Shown here piece by piece: positions 61,194 to 64,000 of a stretch of DNA of 64,000 nucleotides. The notes under the pieces are model-generated. The model was not told the DNA's origin, ran no database searches, and saw only the letters and a list, made by a program, of their open reading frames with translations. A program made the translations under genes and the position numbers. Numbering within the stretch: the stretch's first letter is position 1; the number at the start of each line of letters is the position of its first letter. This DNA is from Candidatus Stoquefichus sp. SB1 (GTDB lineage: Bacteria > Bacillota_I > Bacilli_A > Erysipelotrichales > Coprobacillaceae), in the NCBI RefSeq assembly GCF_001244545.1, contig NZ_LN852695.1, positions 1 to 64,000 on the forward strand. Direction: 5' to 3'.

Positions 61194-61209
61194 ACTCTAT
61201 CCTCCTATA

Positions 61210-61228
61210 AATAGTAATCGTTACTATT
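61210..61228. promoter_or_regulatory. Palindrome after the hydrogenase -10
   Basis: AATAGTAA-TCG-TTACTATT, perfect 8-bp arms, over the expected transcription start. A candidate repressor site. Confidence 0.6.
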
Positions 61229-61256
61229 ATTATATCATTGTGACAAATATTGTCAA
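61229..61256 (-). promoter_or_regulatory. Promoter of the hydrogenase gene
   Basis: Minus strand: -35 TTGACA (61251-61256), 16-base spacer, -10 TATAAT (61229-61234). The -35 is part of a palindrome TGACAA-ATA-TTGTCA (61241-61255 on the plus strand). Confidence 0.82.
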
Positions 61257-61270
61257 TTTAAAAAGAAATC

Positions 61271-61290
61271 GTAATGATTATTTTCATTAC
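61271..61290 (-). terminator. Terminator of the alarmone synthetase gene
   Basis: GTAATG / CATTAC stem, then GATTTCTTTTTAA on the minus strand; overlaps the stop. Confidence 0.65.
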
Positions 61291-61988
61291 TGATTCCTTT
61301 GTCCGTGATTTAAACGATTATATATATTTTGCATTTTATGATCTAATTCAGATATATCAATTGCACACTGGATTAACTCATCTTTAATATCTTCTGGAAC
61401 ATTATTCTCAGTCTTATATCTTAATCTATGTTCTAAGGAAGCCCAAAAATCCATCGCAATTGTTCTAAGTTGTACTTCTACATGAATAGGTTGTGCTCCT
61501 TCTGCTAAAAATATAGGCACCTCTAATACCAGATGTAAACTTCTATAACCATTAGGTTTGGGATTTTGAATATAATCCTTTATCTTGATAAGTCTAATAT
61601 CATCTTGATCAATTAACAATTGTGCTACCACATAGACATCATCTATATAATTACAAATCACTCGAATTCCAGCAATATCATGAATATGATTCATAATCTC
61701 TTTTTCAGTTAATGTAATATCTTTATCAATTGCTTTTTTAATAATACTTTCTGGTTTCTTTAACCTAGATTCAATATGATGAATAGGATTATGATCAAAC
61801 TTTACTTTAAATTCAGAATCTAATATTTCCAACTTTGTTTGAATCTCTTTAATCCCTGCTTCATAAATTTGTTGCATACGCAATAAGCTATTCACATTAC
61901 TAAAAACTGGACTTTTAATAACCTGATTCAAAATATCTTTTTTTAAATTTTTGTTATCTAATAATCTTAATTTTTCTTTATTTACCAT
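61287..61988 (-). CDS. Small alarmone synthetase (RelQ/YjbM type)
   Basis: A 233-residue GTP pyrophosphokinase with a RelA/SpoT synthetase domain only. Motifs: HHIESRLKKPESIIKK (ATP site), DIAGIRVICNY, KPNGYRSLHLVLEVP (GTP-stacking Tyr), VEVQLRTIAMDFWASLEHRLRYK. No hydrolase, TGS or ACT domain. It would make (p)ppGpp under stress outside the ribosome-bound Rel pathway. A single gene. Confidence 0.93.
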   Translation of the reverse strand: MVNKEKLRLLDNKNLKKDILNQVIKSPVFSNVNSLLRMQQIYEAGIKEIQTKLEILDSEFKVKFDHNPIHHIESRLKKPESIIKKAIDKDITLTEKEIMNHIHDIAGIRVICNYIDDVYVVAQLLIDQDDIRLIKIKDYIQNPKPNGYRSLHLVLEVPIFLAEGAQPIHVEVQLRTIAMDFWASLEHRLRYKTENNVPEDIKDELIQCAIDISELDHKMQNIYNRLNHGQRNQ

Positions 61989-62146
61989 TTCTAATCACCT
62001 TACTACTATTTAATACAATAGACATGAACTCATAGTGAACTTATACTTCACAAATGAAGTATGAAGATATAATATTACTTTTTCATTAATTAACTCTTCT
62101 TTTACTAAAAATTAACAAATCATAACGATTAATCCGTCTAATAACT

Positions 62147-62174
62147 TTGTATTCCCTATATTTAATGTTATAAT
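62147..62174 (+). promoter_or_regulatory. Promoter of the GGDEF/EAL gene
   Basis: Plus strand: -35 TTGTAT (62147-62152), 16-base spacer, -10 TATAAT (62169-62174). Confidence 0.68.
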
Positions 62175-62212
62175 AAAATCAGTGTAAAATATCATGAATA
62201 GGAGGAGATTTT

Positions 62213-64000
62213 TTGTCTTGGAATATAGTTCCTGAGTGTGTATCTATCATTATTCTTATGATCATATGGATATACTCAAGAAAAGGAAGTGCTTTACCAA
62301 CTTTAAAGAATCAACTTTTCCAAAGTTGCTTTCTGATTACTTTTTGTGCAATGGCAACAAATATTTTATCTACTGTAATGATTCAATATCTGCATTTATT
62401 TCCTATTTGGTTAACTGAACTCATAACAACTCTTTATTTCATTTGTACACCACTTATGGGAATGATTTATTTTCTTTATTCTGCTTCTATTATTTATGAT
62501 AATGATTACTTATTCAAAGTTATGTTGATGGGAAGCATTCCTGGTATAGGTTATGTTATTTTGGTTTGTTTAAACCCTGTTCTTCATCTTTTATTTCAAT
62601 TAGATTCAATTAATGGTTATACTCGTGGTTCATTAATTGCTGTTACTTATATTATTTTTTACATATATTGCATAGCAAGTGTCATTATTGTCATGATTAA
62701 TAAAAAGAAGGTTGATTATCAAATTTATAAAATATTAACAACCTTTCCAATCATTGCTGTTATCGTTATTATTATTCAACAAATTTATCCAACTATTATT
62801 TTATCTGGAACTGCAGCAACAATGGCTTTATTAATTATTTATTTACATTTACAAAATAAGCAATTAACAATTGATTCAATTACGAATCTCCCTAATCGTT
62901 CTGAATTATTTTCTATGATGGAAATCTTAATTCATAAAAATAATCAAGCTCCTTTTATTCTTATGGTTATTTCTTTAAGAGATTTTAAAAGAATTAATGA
63001 GATCTATGGTCAATTAAAAGGAAATGAATTTTTAAAAATAATTTCACAATTTTTATGTACTATCACAAGTCGAAATCACGTATATCGTTTTAATGGTGAT
63101 GAATTTGCTATTCTCATTCCAGGTGATTCCCAAGAAGAGGTCAAGTCTATTACTCATAAACTGACTGAGAGAATGAATCATTCCTGGCAACTCCATGATT
63201 ATCGAATTCATATTTCTACAGTTATTGGTATCGCAAGTTATCCTTCTAGTGCTATCACTGCTGAAAAGTTAATTACAGCAGTTGAATATGCTGTCATTCA
63301 GGCAAAACATGATCCCCATAAAGACATTTATTATTGCGATTTAGAAATGATGAATTCTATTTCTAGACGTGATGAAATTATTCAAATATTAAAAGATAAG
63401 ATTGCTGATAAAAGTTTTGAACTCTATTATCAGCCAATTATTAATATGGAAACTGGAAAATTTCAATATGCTGAATCTTTACTCAGAATACCTGATTCAC
63501 CTCTAGGACCTTTATATCCAGATGAATTTATTCCGATTGCTGAAGAAACAGGATTAATTATTGAAATGACATATCAAATCATTGATAAAGTTTGTCAATT
63601 TATTCAATTACTGATTAATGATAATATAGAGATGACATCTATTCATATTAATTTTTCTGCTTCTCAATTTAATGAAGATAATCTTGTTGAAAAAGTAATA
63701 AATATTATTGAAAAAAATCAAATTCCTTTTTCCAAAATTAAAATTGAATTTACTGAAACAACTATTGCTAAAAACGTTCAGTTGGTGACTGACTTTACCA
63801 ATACCTTAGCTCAAAAAGGTATCCGCATGGGTCTTGATGATTTCGGAACAGGTTATTCTAATATTGCATCAGTTCTTGATATACCGTTTGGAACAATTAA
63901 ATTAGATAAGAGTTTAATATGGTCAGCTATTGAGCATCCTCGTTCTGCTATTATTGTAAAAAACTTAACACGTGCTTTTCAAGATTTAGGATTATCAGTT
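62213..64000 (+). CDS. Membrane GGDEF/EAL protein (partial, runs off the window)
   Basis: 596 codons are in the window and the frame is still open at the end. The start is a TTG at 62213, seven bases after AGGAGGAG; no ATG fits that site. The N terminus has about six membrane helices (to about residue 210). The GGDEF domain is degenerate (FNGDEF), so it probably binds GTP without making cyclic di-GMP. The EAL domain keeps its catalytic residues (AESLLR = ExLxR, INFSASQF, EFTETT, DDFGTGYS, IKLDKS), so it is probably an active phosphodiesterase. It would counter the diguanylate cyclase at 34151. Confidence 0.85.
   Translation, partial: MSWNIVPECVSIIILMIIWIYSRKGSALPTLKNQLFQSCFLITFCAMATNILSTVMIQYLHLFPIWLTELITTLYFICTPLMGMIYFLYSASIIYDNDYLFKVMLMGSIPGIGYVILVCLNPVLHLLFQLDSINGYTRGSLIAVTYIIFYIYCIASVIIVMINKKKVDYQIYKILTTFPIIAVIVIIIQQIYPTIILSGTAATMALLIIYLHLQNKQLTIDSITNLPNRSELFSMMEILIHKNNQAPFILMVISLRDFKRINEIYGQLKGNEFLKIISQFLCTITSRNHVYRFNGDEFAILIPGDSQEEVKSITHKLTERMNHSWQLHDYRIHISTVIGIASYPSSAITAEKLITAVEYAVIQAKHDPHKDIYYCDLEMMNSISRRDEIIQILKDKIADKSFELYYQPIINMETGKFQYAESLLRIPDSPLGPLYPDEFIPIAEETGLIIEMTYQIIDKVCQFIQLLINDNIEMTSIHINFSASQFNEDNLVEKVINIIEKNQIPFSKIKIEFTETTIAKNVQLVTDFTNTLAQKGIRMGLDDFGTGYSNIASVLDIPFGTIKLDKSLIWSAIEHPRSAIIVKNLTRAFQDLGLSV

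Overview
The window is AT-rich DNA from a low-GC, Gram-positive, anaerobic bacterium. The rRNA operon, Pho and PTS systems, oxygen-sensitive enzymes (a glycyl-radical enzyme with its activase, and an [FeFe] hydrogenase), an FeoAB ferrous-iron system and BspA-type surface proteins point to a gut Firmicute, most likely Erysipelotrichia (Coprobacillus/Thomasclavelia-like). That placement is inference from gene content; no search was run. TGA is a normal stop here (for example the permease at 5108 and the MFS gene at 53438).

Layout. 1-5010: one rRNA operon on the minus strand (16S-23S-5S, no spacer tRNA) with a near-consensus promoter. 5100-8250: a binding protein and permease of a NitT/TauT-type importer without an ATPase gene, then an FAD-Rieske oxidoreductase. 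8280-17450: a complete phosphate locus read leftward (pstS, pstC, pstA, pstB, phoU, phoP, phoR). A BspA-like surface-protein gene is lodged between pstS and pstC, and both flanks carry an almost identical 11-bp-period Pho box. 17500-22700: an SdpI-like protein, then a glycyl-radical enzyme and its activase in divergent orientation, with a HIT protein and a DeoR regulator. One palindrome type occurs at all three promoters. 22730-26010: the iron locus (two FeoA, FeoB, Cys-rich FeoB partner). The same 20-bp palindrome at the feo promoter also sits at the start of a probable small RNA.

26090-31690: a lipoprotein, a small protein and an 1169-residue repeat surface protein, then 750 bp without a gene. 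31690-35760: serC-serA, a diguanylate cyclase whose upstream region has two phased copies of a 30-bp element, and a serine recombinase. 35940-41530: a beta-glucoside PTS operon (IIB, IIC, IIA, 6-phospho-beta-glucosidase) and its divergent PRD regulator, with a 41-bp palindrome between their promoters. 41690-47680: an Rpn-family nuclease, a PHP phosphatase, and a MarR-controlled heterodimeric ABC exporter. 47880-48190: a probable structured RNA of unknown class. 48380-51290: decaying accessory genes (a MerR regulator with an in-frame stop, a TraB/GumN lipoprotein, a RelB-like antitoxin beside a wrecked toxin).

51340-55510: two overlapping CobW/P47K metallochaperone genes, the second fused to a YcgQ-like domain; then an MFS transporter behind a 35-codon leader peptide and an attenuator; then a membrane XRE regulator. 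55600-64000: an aminotransferase, the queuosine genes tgt-queA-queH, an [FeFe] hydrogenase, a small alarmone synthetase and the start of a membrane GGDEF/EAL protein that runs off the window.

The most interesting items are regulatory: the iron-box small RNA, the leader-peptide attenuator on the MFS gene, the unassigned structured RNA, the split Pho regulon, and the DeoR/GRE operator set.
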